Shown: one piece after another, positions 9,673-18,678 of the stretch | Position numbering within the stretch: the stretch's first letter is position 1 | Layout: each line of letters begins with the position of its first letter | NCBI RefSeq assembly: GCF_900182705.1 | Contig: NZ_FXTP01000008.1 | Location: 62,001 to 126,000 of the forward strand | Length of the DNA stretch: 64,000 bases | Direction of reading: 5' to 3' | Source of the DNA: Gracilimonas mengyeensis | GTDB taxonomy: Bacteria > Bacteroidota > Rhodothermia > Balneolales > Balneolaceae | Translations under genes and position numbers: made by a program | Notes under the pieces: model-generated | The model's database searches: none | Seen by the model: the letters and a program-made list of their open reading frames with translations, nothing else | What the model was told of the DNA's origin: nothing

Positions 9673-10206
9673 AACTGCTTTTTAACCTGTGTCTATTGAA
9701 CGGTCATAATTTTCATGAATTGAGGCCCCAAAGATAAGTATTCTTGAGGAGGGATATGAACACAGATATTGTGGAATTTGGTTTCTTTTTCGAAGACAAC
9801 AAGTTAAATAGACAGGACTTCTGCCGGTAAAATGCACAAAGAAAGTTTCCCTCGCCTGTTCCGATTAATTTGGGAAAGGAAGATCCATCAGTCAGTGAGT
9901 TCCTGACTGATGATGAGGAATCTGAGATCTGTTATGCGAGATAAAATGTTATAAAGGCCATATCAACCAAAGTCGCTAGCCTCCTTTGTAAGAAGGAATA
10001 CAGCGAAAACACATCCTTACTTGAAATAAGCCACGAACTTGATTGTATAATACCAAACCTATCCCACATTTCTATAAACATTCCCAATAAATACCTATGT
10101 TGTGCCGATTTTTGGTGAACAAAGCCTTACCTTTCGCCTTATCGAAAAACAGGAATCTGGGGTAATAGTATCCCAAAATTCATGAACACAGATTTTATCC
10201 TTATAC
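9673..10206. other. 534-base gap with a strong hairpin and a possible gene remnant
   Basis: No convincing gene. One perfect hairpin is listed separately. Around 9848-9949 one plus frame reads KFPSPVPINLGKEDPSVSEF and continues to CYAR then a stop, without a start codon, and may be a gene remnant. The last 100 bases must hold the gcvT promoter; no riboswitch-like structure was recognised. Confidence 0.4.
9886..9912. other. Perfect 10-bp hairpin
   Basis: CATCAGTCAG, a 7-base loop, then CTGACTGATG. No following T-run, so terminator function is unlikely. It lies about 300 bases upstream of gcvT. Confidence 0.6.
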
Positions 10207-11307
10207 ATGGCTAAACAAACGCCCTTTTATCACATCCATCAAAAAGCCGGAGCCAAATTGGTTGATTTTGCCGGTTTTGAAATGCCTGTTCAGTACAAGG
10301 GCATCAAGGCAGAACACAAAGCTGTTCGCGAAAGCGTAGGTATTTTTGATGTATCGCACATGGGCGAATTCTATATTCACGGCCCAGAAGCCTTGGATTT
10401 AATCCAGAAAGTAACGGTGAACGATGCTTCCAAACTTACGGATGGCAAAGCCCAATACACCTGCATGTGTTACGAAGACGGCGGTATTGTGGACGACCTG
10501 ATTGTGTACAAATTGTATGATGACGCTGGTTACATTGCCGTGGTAAATGCCTCCAACATTAAAAAGGATTTTGACTGGATTACCCAAAATAACAGCTTTG
10601 ATGCTGAAGTGATCAATCAATCAGACAACACCTGCCTGCTGGCCGTACAAGGCCCCAACTCCATCGACACCCTTCAAAAGCTGACCGACTTGGACCTCAG
10701 CGATATCGGGTTTTATTCTTTTAAGATGGGCAGCCTGGCCGGGATTGAAAACATAGTTTTTTCTGCCACCGGATACACCGGGGAAAAAGGATTTGAATTG
10801 TATTTCGATAAAAACATAGCCGATCCGGAAGCTATTTGGGGAGCCATCATTGAGGCCGGTGAGGAATTCGGCATTGAGCCCTGTGGCTTAGGCGCCCGCG
10901 ATACCTTGCGCCTAGAGATGGGCTATGCCTTATACGGCAACGACATCACCAAAAACACCCACCCACTCGAGGCCCGCCTCGGATGGATTACAAAATTTGA
11001 TAAAGGCGACTTTATTGGGAAAGCCACACTTCAACAAAAGAAAGAAGAAGGGCTGAACCGAAGACTGATAGGCTTTATGGTAGAGGGAAAGCGTAACATT
11101 CCCCGCCAGGGCTATGAACTCCAAAATCAGGATGGCGAACCCATTGGTGAAGTCACCAGCGGAACAATGTCCATCACTTTGGGTAAAGGTATAGGAATGG
11201 GGTATGTTGATAAATCCTATGCAGATGAAGGCACTGAGATACAGTTGGTGATACGGAACCGAACGGCACCGGCAGTGATTACACGTCCCCCGTTTATCAA
11301 TCAATAA
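10207..11307 (+). CDS. gcvT: Aminomethyltransferase, glycine cleavage system T protein
   Basis: 366 residues, normal length. GcvT transfers the methylene group from the aminomethyl-lipoyl arm of GcvH to tetrahydrofolate, releasing ammonia. Family landmarks: start with FYHIHQKAGAKLVDFAGFEM; VGIFDVSHMGEF (about 43-54); QYTCMCYEDGGIVDDLIVYK with the catalytic-region Asp; GYTGEKGFELY; GARDTLRLEMGYALYGNDI; and the C-terminal beta-barrel containing GEVTSGTMSITLGKGIGMGY. First gene of an apparent operon, with comB starting 21 bases after its stop. The other glycine cleavage genes (gcvH, gcvP) are not in the window. Confidence 0.96.
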   Translation: MAKQTPFYHIHQKAGAKLVDFAGFEMPVQYKGIKAEHKAVRESVGIFDVSHMGEFYIHGPEALDLIQKVTVNDASKLTDGKAQYTCMCYEDGGIVDDLIVYKLYDDAGYIAVVNASNIKKDFDWITQNNSFDAEVINQSDNTCLLAVQGPNSIDTLQKLTDLDLSDIGFYSFKMGSLAGIENIVFSATGYTGEKGFELYFDKNIADPEAIWGAIIEAGEEFGIEPCGLGARDTLRLEMGYALYGNDITKNTHPLEARLGWITKFDKGDFIGKATLQQKKEEGLNRRLIGFMVEGKRNIPRQGYELQNQDGEPIGEVTSGTMSITLGKGIGMGYVDKSYADEGTEIQLVIRNRTAPAVITRPPFINQ

Positions 11308-11328
11308 TTTTTTTATTTAGAGAGAACC

Positions 11329-12066
11329 ATGACCGACATACAACACATAGACGTATTTTTTTCATTACAGGCCTTCCAAGAGGAAGAACTACGCGGCAAA
11401 ACGGCTGTTATCATTGATGTACTCCGCGCTTCTTCTTCCATTGCTACTGCTATTCATAACGGCGCCAAGAAAGTAATTCCCGTAGCCGATATGAGCGATG
11501 CCATGAAAATTGCCACCACTATGGATCAAAAAGATTACCTGCTGTGCGGCGAGAAAAACGGCATCAAAATTGACGGCTACCAACTGGGAAATTCTCCTGC
11601 CGAATATGGCCCCGATGTAGTTAAGGACAAAACCCTGATATTTAATACCACCAATGGCACCAAGGCTATTAAAAAAGCCTCTCTTGCCAACGAAGTGTTG
11701 GTCGGTACGTTCCTCAATCAGCAAAGCATCATCAATGCCTTGCAAGGTCGAGAAGGTGAAGTGGCCCTGATTTGCTCCGGCTGGCGCGGACGGATTTCCA
11801 TTGAAGATATTTTGTTTGCAGGCTCGATGCTTCACACCATCTGCGAAGGAAATTTACCAGCCGCCGCCAAAGACGGAGCCAAAGTTGCATTTGGTCTTTT
11901 CCAAAAATATGGGGATGATATAGAACAGGCGATCCGCGAAAGTGACTATGCCAAGCGACTGGCCGATGTTGTTTCGTCGGAGGATCTTGCCTTTTGTTGT
12001 AAAGTAAATGAATTTGATGTGCTTCCCGGTATGCGGGATGGAATTCTTACAAACCTGAATGGCTAA
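11329..12066 (+). CDS. comB: 2-phosphosulfolactate phosphatase family protein
   Basis: 245 residues. The order IDVLRASSSIATAIHNGA (about 28-45), CGEKNGIKIDGYQLGNSP, TTNGTKAI, ICSGWRGRISIEDILFAG and the C-terminal NEFDVLPGM is typical of ComB. The enzyme dephosphorylates 2-phosphosulfolactate to sulfolactate, a step of coenzyme M synthesis in archaea. In bacteria without coenzyme M its role is unclear, possibly sulfolactate or sulfonate metabolism. AGAGAGAA before the ATG is a plausible ribosome binding site. Its last 8 bases overlap the start of ftsK, so the two are probably translationally coupled. Confidence 0.88.
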   Translation: MTDIQHIDVFFSLQAFQEEELRGKTAVIIDVLRASSSIATAIHNGAKKVIPVADMSDAMKIATTMDQKDYLLCGEKNGIKIDGYQLGNSPAEYGPDVVKDKTLIFNTTNGTKAIKKASLANEVLVGTFLNQQSIINALQGREGEVALICSGWRGRISIEDILFAGSMLHTICEGNLPAAAKDGAKVAFGLFQKYGDDIEQAIRESDYAKRLADVVSSEDLAFCCKVNEFDVLPGMRDGILTNLNG

Positions 12067-14602
12067 AAAAGACTTAAATACATCCGGTAAAACCTCCGGC
12101 TTAGACGCCAACCGCAAAAAAGAAATTATGGGCATTATCGTAATTTCCATTGCGGTGTTGCTGGGGCTTAGTATTCTCTCCTATAATCCAGAAGATTATC
12201 AATACGCCCGGAGTATTTCTTTCCTGGATTTATTTAATCCGGATGCAAATTCCCGGCTGGTGCAAAACTGGTTGGGTCCGGTTGGAGCTTATATCTCTCA
12301 TTATCTGGTACACAGCTTGTTTGGCTACACCAGCATTATATTGGCCCTGATTGTAGGCTACCACGGTTGGCATATCTTTCGGCGGAGAGATATCAGAGAA
12401 CTGGGCTGGCTAACAGTGTTATCGGTTTGGGGGATGATTTTGCTTTCCACATTCATCGGATGGCTAAATGCCCATGCTTCCTTCCCGGATGATTCTATAT
12501 GGAGCGGCACGGCAGGAGTAGCCATTGCCCAGGTGTTGTACAATATCACCAACATCGGTTCCATCATTATTCTTTCTGTGTTGATGCTGATTACCCTGCT
12601 GATGTTTGTAGACCGTGATCTCCAAAAAACCATCGACAATATGAAACTGTGGATGGAGAACCTGCAGGAAAAACTGGATGAACGCCGGGCCGCCCGACAA
12701 CTTCGCAAAGAAGAAAAAGCCAAAGAACGCGAAGAACGGATAGCTCAAAAGCGTGCTGAGCAGGAAAAGAAGAAAGAAGAACAAGCCGCTCAGAAGAAAC
12801 AAAAACAGGAAGAGAAAGAGCTTCAGAAAAAAGAAATTGCCGAAGCTGAAAGCGAAGAAGAACCCGTAAAACCGGCCCCTTCCATTGATGAAATTGTGGA
12901 GAAATCGGAAGAACAGGATCGCGAGAAGCGCGAACAAGAGAAAGCCGAAGCAGGTACTCTGGATACCCGGCAGCGTGCCACCCTCGAGAAAGAGGAAGAA
13001 ATTGACGAGGACGAAGACGACATCGAGGTTTCGGTATATGTAGGCAAAGGCGAGGAGCAGGCCGATGAGAAAGACCTCGACAAGATGAATAAGAAGAAGG
13101 CCAAAGAAGTGCCAGTCATCAAGTACAAGTTCCCCAAAGTGGACTTATTGGACCCGCCGCCTGCTGAAGGCAACGAAGTGGACCTGGAAGAGATCAAGGA
13201 AAACAAACGCATCATCCTTGATAAACTGAAGCGCCACAAAATTGAGATTGTGGGCATCAATGCTATTGTTGGTCCTACGGTAACGCTGTATGAGCTGGAA
13301 CCGGCCCCGGACGTTAAAATCTCCAAGATTGAGAGCTATTCCAATGACCTGAAGATGGCTACGGCTTCCAAAGGCTTGCGTATGCTTTCGCCCATTCCAG
13401 GCAAGTCAGCCGTAGGTATTGAAGTGCCCAACAGCACGCGCGAAACAGTGTATATCAAGGAGGTCATCAACACCAAGAAGTTCGTTGAAACGGACATGAC
13501 CCTGCCTGTAGCATTTGGAAAAACCATTGAGAACGAGGTTTTTATGATTGACCTCACCAAGATGCCTCACTTGCTCATCGCCGGGGCTACCGGTTCTGGT
13601 AAGTCGGTAGGTATCAATACCATCATCACCTGCCTGCTGTACAAGTGCCATCCCGATAATCTCAAGTTCGTGATGGTAGATCCAAAGAAGATCGAGCTCT
13701 CGCTGTATCGCAATATCCAAAATCACTTTTTGGCCATGTTGCCTGATTCAGATGAGCCCATTATCACTGATACTACCAAAGCGCAGGAAACCCTTGAAAG
13801 CCTCTGTAAAGAAATGGATGATCGCTACGACCTGCTGAAGATGGCTATGGTCCGCGACATCAAATCGTACAACGAAAAATTTAAAACCGGTGAGCTGGAT
13901 GAGGAACTCGGTCACCGCCACCTGCCCTACATCGTAGTAATTATTGATGAGCTGGCTGACTTGATGATGACTGCCGGCAAACAAATTGAGGAACCCATTG
14001 CACGACTTGCACAGCTGGCCCGGGCTATTGGTATTCACCTGGTGGTAGCCACACAACGTCCGTCGGTGAACGTAATTACGGGGACCATCAAGGCCAACTT
14101 CCCCGCCCGCATTGCTTACCAGGTAGCTTCCAAAGTAGACTCCAGAACCATCCTAGATCAGGGCGGCGCCGATCAATTGATTGGAATGGGGGATATGCTT
14201 TTCAACAACGGAACTGGCATGGTTCGCATCCAAAATGCCTTTGTATCCACCGAAGAAGTAGAAAAAATTAACACCTTTATCGGCCAGCAAGCCGGCTACA
14301 AGGAACCTTTTCACCTGCCCATCATAAAAGATGATACTGGAGACATCCCTGATCCGTTAGAAGACATAGACGAATACTTTGAGGCTGCAGCCAAACTGGT
14401 AGTTATTCACCAGCAGGGGTCGGTTTCACTGTTGCAGCGTAAACTAAAAATCGGCTATAACCGCGCCGGACGAATCATAGATCAATTATTTAATGCAGGC
14501 ATTGTTGGACCATATCAAGGCAGTACCGCTCGCGACGTTCTGGTACAGGACGAAGACGAGCTTCAGGAACTTTTGGACAATTTGGATGAGTATGAAGGAT
14601 GA
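12059..14602 (+). CDS. ftsK: DNA translocase FtsK/SpoIIIE
   Basis: 847 residues. The N-terminal part (about 20-190) has four membrane helices that anchor it at the division septum. Residues 195-330 are an extremely charged, K/E/R-rich linker. The alpha and beta motor domains follow, with Walker A GATGSGKSVGIN near residue 507, Walker B VVIIDELADLMM near 630 and the ATQRPSVNVITG segment. The C-terminal gamma winged helix (VIHQQGSVSLLQRKLKIGYN, about 782-801) normally reads KOPS sequences. FtsK pumps chromosome ends to the dif site during division. It overlaps comB at its start and the LolA-like gene at its end, the middle of a tight operon. Confidence 0.97.
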   Translation: MAKKDLNTSGKTSGLDANRKKEIMGIIVISIAVLLGLSILSYNPEDYQYARSISFLDLFNPDANSRLVQNWLGPVGAYISHYLVHSLFGYTSIILALIVGYHGWHIFRRRDIRELGWLTVLSVWGMILLSTFIGWLNAHASFPDDSIWSGTAGVAIAQVLYNITNIGSIIILSVLMLITLLMFVDRDLQKTIDNMKLWMENLQEKLDERRAARQLRKEEKAKEREERIAQKRAEQEKKKEEQAAQKKQKQEEKELQKKEIAEAESEEEPVKPAPSIDEIVEKSEEQDREKREQEKAEAGTLDTRQRATLEKEEEIDEDEDDIEVSVYVGKGEEQADEKDLDKMNKKKAKEVPVIKYKFPKVDLLDPPPAEGNEVDLEEIKENKRIILDKLKRHKIEIVGINAIVGPTVTLYELEPAPDVKISKIESYSNDLKMATASKGLRMLSPIPGKSAVGIEVPNSTRETVYIKEVINTKKFVETDMTLPVAFGKTIENEVFMIDLTKMPHLLIAGATGSGKSVGINTIITCLLYKCHPDNLKFVMVDPKKIELSLYRNIQNHFLAMLPDSDEPIITDTTKAQETLESLCKEMDDRYDLLKMAMVRDIKSYNEKFKTGELDEELGHRHLPYIVVIIDELADLMMTAGKQIEEPIARLAQLARAIGIHLVVATQRPSVNVITGTIKANFPARIAYQVASKVDSRTILDQGGADQLIGMGDMLFNNGTGMVRIQNAFVSTEEVEKINTFIGQQAGYKEPFHLPIIKDDTGDIPDPLEDIDEYFEAAAKLVVIHQQGSVSLLQRKLKIGYNRAGRIIDQLFNAGIVGPYQGSTARDVLVQDEDELQELLDNLDEYEG

Positions 14603-15272
14603 TAGTGAGAGCTTTCAGCTTTCAGGCCTTAGCTCTCGGCAGGTTAAGGTAGTCTCCAAAACCTGGCCAAAGGTACTACTCTTATTTTTTGGGGTGATGT
14701 TGATCTCCACCACCAGTCTGATCGCTCAAACTCCCAACTTCGATCAGCTTAAAGAACGCTTCGAGAGCGGTGAAGTATTTGTAGCCGATTTCAATCATAC
14801 TTACACCGATTCCTACACCGGCGAAAGCGTGAGCAGCTCCGGCAACATCTGGATTGATAAAAATCGGTACAAGCTTCAGAGCGAAGGCCAAACAGTAGTG
14901 GTAGACGGCAAATTCTCTCGCGTATATGACATGAATCGCAACCGCGTAATCATTGACTATTATGAGCCGGAAGACGATGATTTTGCACCATCCCGCATGC
15001 TCAGTGGTATTGATTCCACCTATACTGTATCAGAGGAATCTCTCCGTAATCAAACCAAAATTACCCTGGAGAGCACCGACGACTTTGCCGTGTTTGTGCA
15101 AGTTGAAATCATGCTGGATCGCCAAAACCGTCCGGTCAAAATCACCGCATGGGATATCTCAGACAACGAAATTGTGACACGGTTTGAAGAAGGAAAGTTT
15201 GTGGGTTCGCAGTCTGGCTTGTTTGAGTTGGAATACCCTGCCGATGCAGAAGTGGTTGATATGAGGTATTAG
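14592..15272 (+). CDS. LolA-like outer-membrane lipoprotein carrier protein
   Basis: 226 residues from the ATG at 14592, which overlaps the ftsK end by 11 bases. The frame is open upstream to 14493, but that part lies wholly inside ftsK. A hydrophobic segment (VLLLFFGVMLISTTSLIAQ, about 28-46) is a signal peptide, with an unusually long polar leader ahead of it; a shorter internal start is possible. The mature part (FDQLKERFESGEVFVADFNH, then SSSGNIWIDKNRYKLQSEGQ and VYDMNRNRVIIDYY) has the pattern of LolA/LppC-type half-barrels that shuttle lipoproteins across the periplasm. The FtsK-LolA neighbourhood is common in bacteria and supports the call. Confidence 0.85.
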   Translation: MKDDSESFQLSGLSSRQVKVVSKTWPKVLLLFFGVMLISTTSLIAQTPNFDQLKERFESGEVFVADFNHTYTDSYTGESVSSSGNIWIDKNRYKLQSEGQTVVVDGKFSRVYDMNRNRVIIDYYEPEDDDFAPSRMLSGIDSTYTVSEESLRNQTKITLESTDDFAVFVQVEIMLDRQNRPVKITAWDISDNEIVTRFEEGKFVGSQSGLFELEYPADAEVVDMRY

Positions 15273-15313
15273 TATATTTGAATAGATTAAATAACGGTTT
15301 GATTTTGAAAGCC

Positions 15314-15430
15314 ATGAAAAAATCCGATGTAAAGAAACTATTAGAAAGAGCGAAGAGAATTAGGGAGTCTGCAAGAGGCTCTTTAACCATGAAGGAAATC
15401 CAGAAAGCAATCGAAGAAGGACGACCCTAA
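15314..15430 (+). CDS. Small basic helical protein, 38 residues, unknown
   Basis: An ATG at 15314 opens a 38-codon frame between the LolA-like gene (41 bases upstream) and the flippase-like gene (14 bases downstream), same strand. The peptide is lysine/arginine/glutamate rich (KKLLERAKRIRESARGSLT, then MKEIQKAIEEGRP) and probably two amphipathic helices. It looks vaguely like the DNA-binding part of short antitoxins, but no toxin partner is adjacent and I do not recognise a family. Its fit into the operon gap is the main argument that it is real. Confidence 0.35.
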   Translation: MKKSDVKKLLERAKRIRESARGSLTMKEIQKAIEEGRP

Positions 15431-15444
15431 TTAGCAAGTTTTTA

Positions 15445-16485
15445 ATGCAGAATAAAAAAATACTTAAAGTACTTGGCAGCGTAGCTCTTGGAGCACTTTT
15501 CATTTGGTTGGCTTTTCGGTCGGTAGAATTCAGTGAGGTGGTGGAATCCGCCCGCAACATGAGCTGGTGGTGGCTGTTGCCTTTTACTGCAGCTACCTTA
15601 TTTGCCCATTATGTCCGCGCCCTGCGGTGGGAGATGCTCTTCACCAACAAAGAAAGAACTCCTCCCAAGATCACCTTATTTACAGGCGTGATGTTTGGCT
15701 ATCTCGTCAACATCCCTTTGCCCCGCGTTGGCGAAGTGGCCCGCCCTGTGTACGTAGCCCGGCAAGTGGGCGAAAGCAACAGTAAAATCATAGGCACTAT
15801 TGTACTGGAACGCGTAGTGGACTTGCTGGGTATGCTGCTGTTAATGGCTTTTGTAGTTGTATTCCTGATTGCAGACCCGCAAGTGCTTTCACGCCTTTTC
15901 GGCATCGACATTACCAATCAGGAAACACAAATAAACATGATTCTTTCTTTACTGAAGTTTGGGGTGATTGCAGTGGCAGCCTTGGCACTGTTGTACTGGG
16001 GTTTCAAAAAAGCGGCTGAAAAAACCGAGGGAAAAATTGCTGAGATCGTCATCAAAATTCAGAAAATCATCCGCACCTTTGTAGATGGACTCCTTGCTAT
16101 CCGTGAACTTAAAAACTGGCCACTGTTTATTTTTTATTCTGCTTTAATCTGGGTGCTCTATATTTCCATGACCTACATTGGTTTCTGGATGTTTGACATG
16201 CAAACCGTGTACGATCTTGGTATACAAGAGGCTGTAGTACTTACGGTTGTAAGTGCAGTGGGGCTTACTATTCCTACACCCGGCGGTATTGGCTCCTATC
16301 ACCTCTTTATCACCAAAAGTTTGTTTATTTTTTATGGCGTACCGGAAGCTACCGGCCTGGCTTATGCCACCATTTCTCACGCCGCCACCCTGGTGCTTAT
16401 TTTTATTACCTCTCCAAGCCTGTTGGCAATCGACAAGTTTTTGGGGATGAAGCGGGAGGCAAATACCATTTCACAAGAGGCTTAA
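15445..16485 (+). CDS. Lysylphosphatidylglycerol synthase TM-region / flippase-like family membrane protein
   Basis: 346 residues with about eight membrane helices. The segments FRSVEFSEVVESARNMSWWW, ALRWEMLF, VNIPLPRVGEVARPVYVARQ (about 91-110), GTIVLERVVDLLGMLLL and LTIPTPGGIGSYHLF are the conserved elements of the UPF0104/YbhN/AglD-like family, the MprF flippase-type membrane domain without the synthase domain. Members are thought to move or bind lipids in the inner membrane; the substrate is unknown. Fifth gene of the gcvT-ftsK operon; the next gene starts 3 bases after its stop. Confidence 0.85.
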   Translation: MQNKKILKVLGSVALGALFIWLAFRSVEFSEVVESARNMSWWWLLPFTAATLFAHYVRALRWEMLFTNKERTPPKITLFTGVMFGYLVNIPLPRVGEVARPVYVARQVGESNSKIIGTIVLERVVDLLGMLLLMAFVVVFLIADPQVLSRLFGIDITNQETQINMILSLLKFGVIAVAALALLYWGFKKAAEKTEGKIAEIVIKIQKIIRTFVDGLLAIRELKNWPLFIFYSALIWVLYISMTYIGFWMFDMQTVYDLGIQEAVVLTVVSAVGLTIPTPGGIGSYHLFITKSLFIFYGVPEATGLAYATISHAATLVLIFITSPSLLAIDKFLGMKREANTISQEA

Positions 16486-16488
16486 CAA

Positions 16489-17280
16489 ATGGCTCAGGCA
16501 CAAACATTTACCTACCAAAATCAGGACATCGCATTCCAAACTATAGGGGAAGGCAAACCATTGGTGATTCTGCATGGCTGGGGTAGCAGCAAACGTGTGA
16601 TGATGCCTGTGGCCAAAAACCTCGCTCACTTGCGCGCCTGCTACGTACTGGATTTACCCGGCTTTGGCGACTCCCCAGAGCCCAAGCGAGCCTGGAATAT
16701 CGACGACTACACCGATGCCGTTCAAACCTTCATTGAACACCTAGGAGCCGAAAAAGTGGACTTACTGGTACATTCTTACGGCGGACGTATCACCCTGAAA
16801 CTCTGCGCCCGCGAATTTGGCAAAACCCATATCGATAAAGTGCTGATCACGGGCGGTGCCGGCATGAAACCCAAACGCTCCCTTAAGTTCTATATCAGAA
16901 AATACACGGCCAAATTACTCAAAGCTCCTTTTGTACTTTTACCCGGAAGCTTGCGCGAAAAAGCCCTTGGATGGCTCCGTGGCACCGCTCTTTGGAAAAG
17001 CCTGGGCTCCAGCGACTACAGCAAGCTCAGCGGGGTGATGCGCGAGACTTTCGTTAAATCCGTCTCTGAACACCTTGAATCTACCCTGCCCAAGATTCCC
17101 CATGAGGTGCTGTTGCTTTGGGGTGAAAACGATGACGCCACTCCGGTCTATCAAGGCAGACGCATAGAAAAAGGGATTCAAAATGCCGCCATGGTCATTA
17201 TCCAGGATGCCGGTCACTACGCCTTTCTTGACAAGCCCAAACAATTTGCCCGTATCGCTACTGCCTTTTTTAAGGGGTGA
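16489..17280 (+). CDS. Alpha/beta hydrolase
   Basis: 263 residues with the canonical fold order: oxyanion HGWGSS (about 28-33), nucleophile elbow LVHSYGGRI (S near residue 97), an alpha-helical cap (about 125-185), acid in LLWGENDDATP (near 210) and catalytic His in DAGHYAFLDKP (near 240). It lacks a signal peptide, so it is cytoplasmic. The substrate cannot be told. It starts 3 bases after the flippase-like gene and is the last gene of the operon. Confidence 0.88.
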   Translation: MAQAQTFTYQNQDIAFQTIGEGKPLVILHGWGSSKRVMMPVAKNLAHLRACYVLDLPGFGDSPEPKRAWNIDDYTDAVQTFIEHLGAEKVDLLVHSYGGRITLKLCAREFGKTHIDKVLITGGAGMKPKRSLKFYIRKYTAKLLKAPFVLLPGSLREKALGWLRGTALWKSLGSSDYSKLSGVMRETFVKSVSEHLESTLPKIPHEVLLLWGENDDATPVYQGRRIEKGIQNAAMVIIQDAGHYAFLDKPKQFARIATAFFKG

Positions 17281-17390
17281 TGTTTTTTAGGAATTCTGAA
17301 TTCAGAAGTCAGGATTCAGAATGGAAACTGGAGCCCTCGCTTCCTTATCACCGCATTACCTATTTCCCTTTTAGGAAGGACAAGCCCCTC

Positions 17391-17422
17391 TAATCCAAAA
17401 TAGTTATAACCATTTTGGATTA
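17391..17422. promoter_or_regulatory. Inverted repeat TAATCCAAAAT-N10-ATTTTGGATTA upstream of the ATPase gene
   Basis: Two perfect 11-base arms with a 10-base spacer, about 90 bases before the ATPase start. The right arm recurs in the second tandem repeat unit. It could be an operator for an autoregulator or simply a hairpin. Confidence 0.5.
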
Positions 17423-17482
17423 TATTCCTGTTTAGTTATAACCATTTTGGATTATATTCCTGTTTAGTTATATTTGTTATAG
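17401..17482. repeat. 32-bp tandem repeat, about 2.5 copies
   Basis: The unit starting TAGTTATAACCATTTTGGAT occurs at 17401-17432 and, identically, at 17433-17464. A partial third copy (TAGTTATA...) starts at 17465. It ends about 30 bases before the ATPase start codon. Confidence 0.9.
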
Positions 17483-17509
17483 TTTTTCACACTTTATCTT
17501 TGAGCGTTA

Positions 17510-18646
17510 ATGATCAAGCGTCAGTTAACAGAACAGCTTAAAAACCGTCTTTTTGAGGGACGGGCTTTGGTGGTCATTGGGCCAAGACGCGTTGGCAAAA
17601 CTACATTAATTAATGAGCTTTTAAAAGCTACCGATGCCCACGTTCTTTTTTTGGATGGTGATGACCCGACCGTTCGCCGATTATTGGATGAGCCAAATAC
17701 CGAACAGATTCGTCAGATTATAGGGGAAAACAAAGTAATTTTTGTAGACGAAGCACAACGCATTTCCAGCATAGGACTTACCGCAAAAATTATCACGGAT
17801 CAATTTAAAGAAAAGCAGCTCATACTGAGTGGCTCTTCTGCTTTTGATTTAAATAACAGCTTACAGGAACCACTAACGGGACGAAAGTGGACGTATAATT
17901 TATTTCCGATAAGCTGGAATGAATGGCAACAGCATGTTGGGTATGTAAAAGCTGAACAGGATATAGAAAACCGTTTAGTGTACGGATTTTATCCAGAAGT
18001 ACTCAATAATCCTGAACAGCCCCGGGAAATCTTGGCTGAATTGGTTGACAGTTATTTATATAAGGATATTCTTAACTATGCGGGTATTCGCAAACCGGAC
18101 ATTATACAAAAACTGGTACAGGCTATTGCGCATCAGGTTGGGCAAGAAGTAGTTCATAAAGAGTTAGCCGATTTGGTGGGCCTTGATCCTAAGACTGTCA
18201 GCAATTATATCGACATTTTGGAAAAGGCCTTTGTGCTGTTTAGACTACCGGCTTTTAGTAAAAATGTGCGGAATGAGATAAAGAAGAACCAGAAAATATA
18301 TTTTTATGACAATGGGATAAGAAATGCTGTAATCCATGATTATGATCCCCTGCAAGGAAGGACAGACCTCGGAGGCCTTTGGGAAAATTTTCTGGTAAGT
18401 GAACGCCTTAAACAATTACGCTATGAAAGGAAACCGGCTAAAATGCACTTCTGGAGAACAAAGCAGCAACAAGAAATAGATTACGTGGAAATTTCAGGCA
18501 AACAAATATATGCGTATGAGTTTAAATGGAATCCCAAACGAAATATTCACTTTCCCAAAACTTTCACTAAAAACTACCAAGCTGATATAAAAGGCATTCA
18601 TCGTGAAAATTTCAGGGATTTTGTAATGGAATGGAACTCAACCTAA
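17510..18646 (+). CDS. AAA_14 / DUF4143 ATPase
   Basis: 378 residues. Walker A GPRRVGKTTLI (about 24-34), LFLDGDDP, Walker B VIFVDEAQRI (about 78-87), then LSGSSAFDLN (sensor) and PLTGRKWTYNLFPISWNEW. The C-terminal half (QEVVHKELADLVGLDPKTVS, then YLDNGIRN-like YFYDNGIRN and DYVEISGKQIYAYEFKW) is the DUF4143 winged-helix plus nuclease-like fold. This family is common in Bacteroidota and archaea, often in repeat-rich or accessory loci; its function is unknown. The gene is solitary, AT-richer than the preceding operon, and has a tandem-repeat leader, which hints at lateral acquisition. Confidence 0.9.
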   Translation: MIKRQLTEQLKNRLFEGRALVVIGPRRVGKTTLINELLKATDAHVLFLDGDDPTVRRLLDEPNTEQIRQIIGENKVIFVDEAQRISSIGLTAKIITDQFKEKQLILSGSSAFDLNNSLQEPLTGRKWTYNLFPISWNEWQQHVGYVKAEQDIENRLVYGFYPEVLNNPEQPREILAELVDSYLYKDILNYAGIRKPDIIQKLVQAIAHQVGQEVVHKELADLVGLDPKTVSNYIDILEKAFVLFRLPAFSKNVRNEIKKNQKIYFYDNGIRNAVIHDYDPLQGRTDLGGLWENFLVSERLKQLRYERKPAKMHFWRTKQQQEIDYVEISGKQIYAYEFKWNPKRNIHFPKTFTKNYQADIKGIHRENFRDFVMEWNST

Positions 18647-18678
18647 TGAAATCAGCTGCTTGTTCCCTAACATCTTAT

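Noticed and set aside
10080-10206. Glycine riboswitch before gcvT
   Set aside because: No tandem aptamer-like conserved core was seen.
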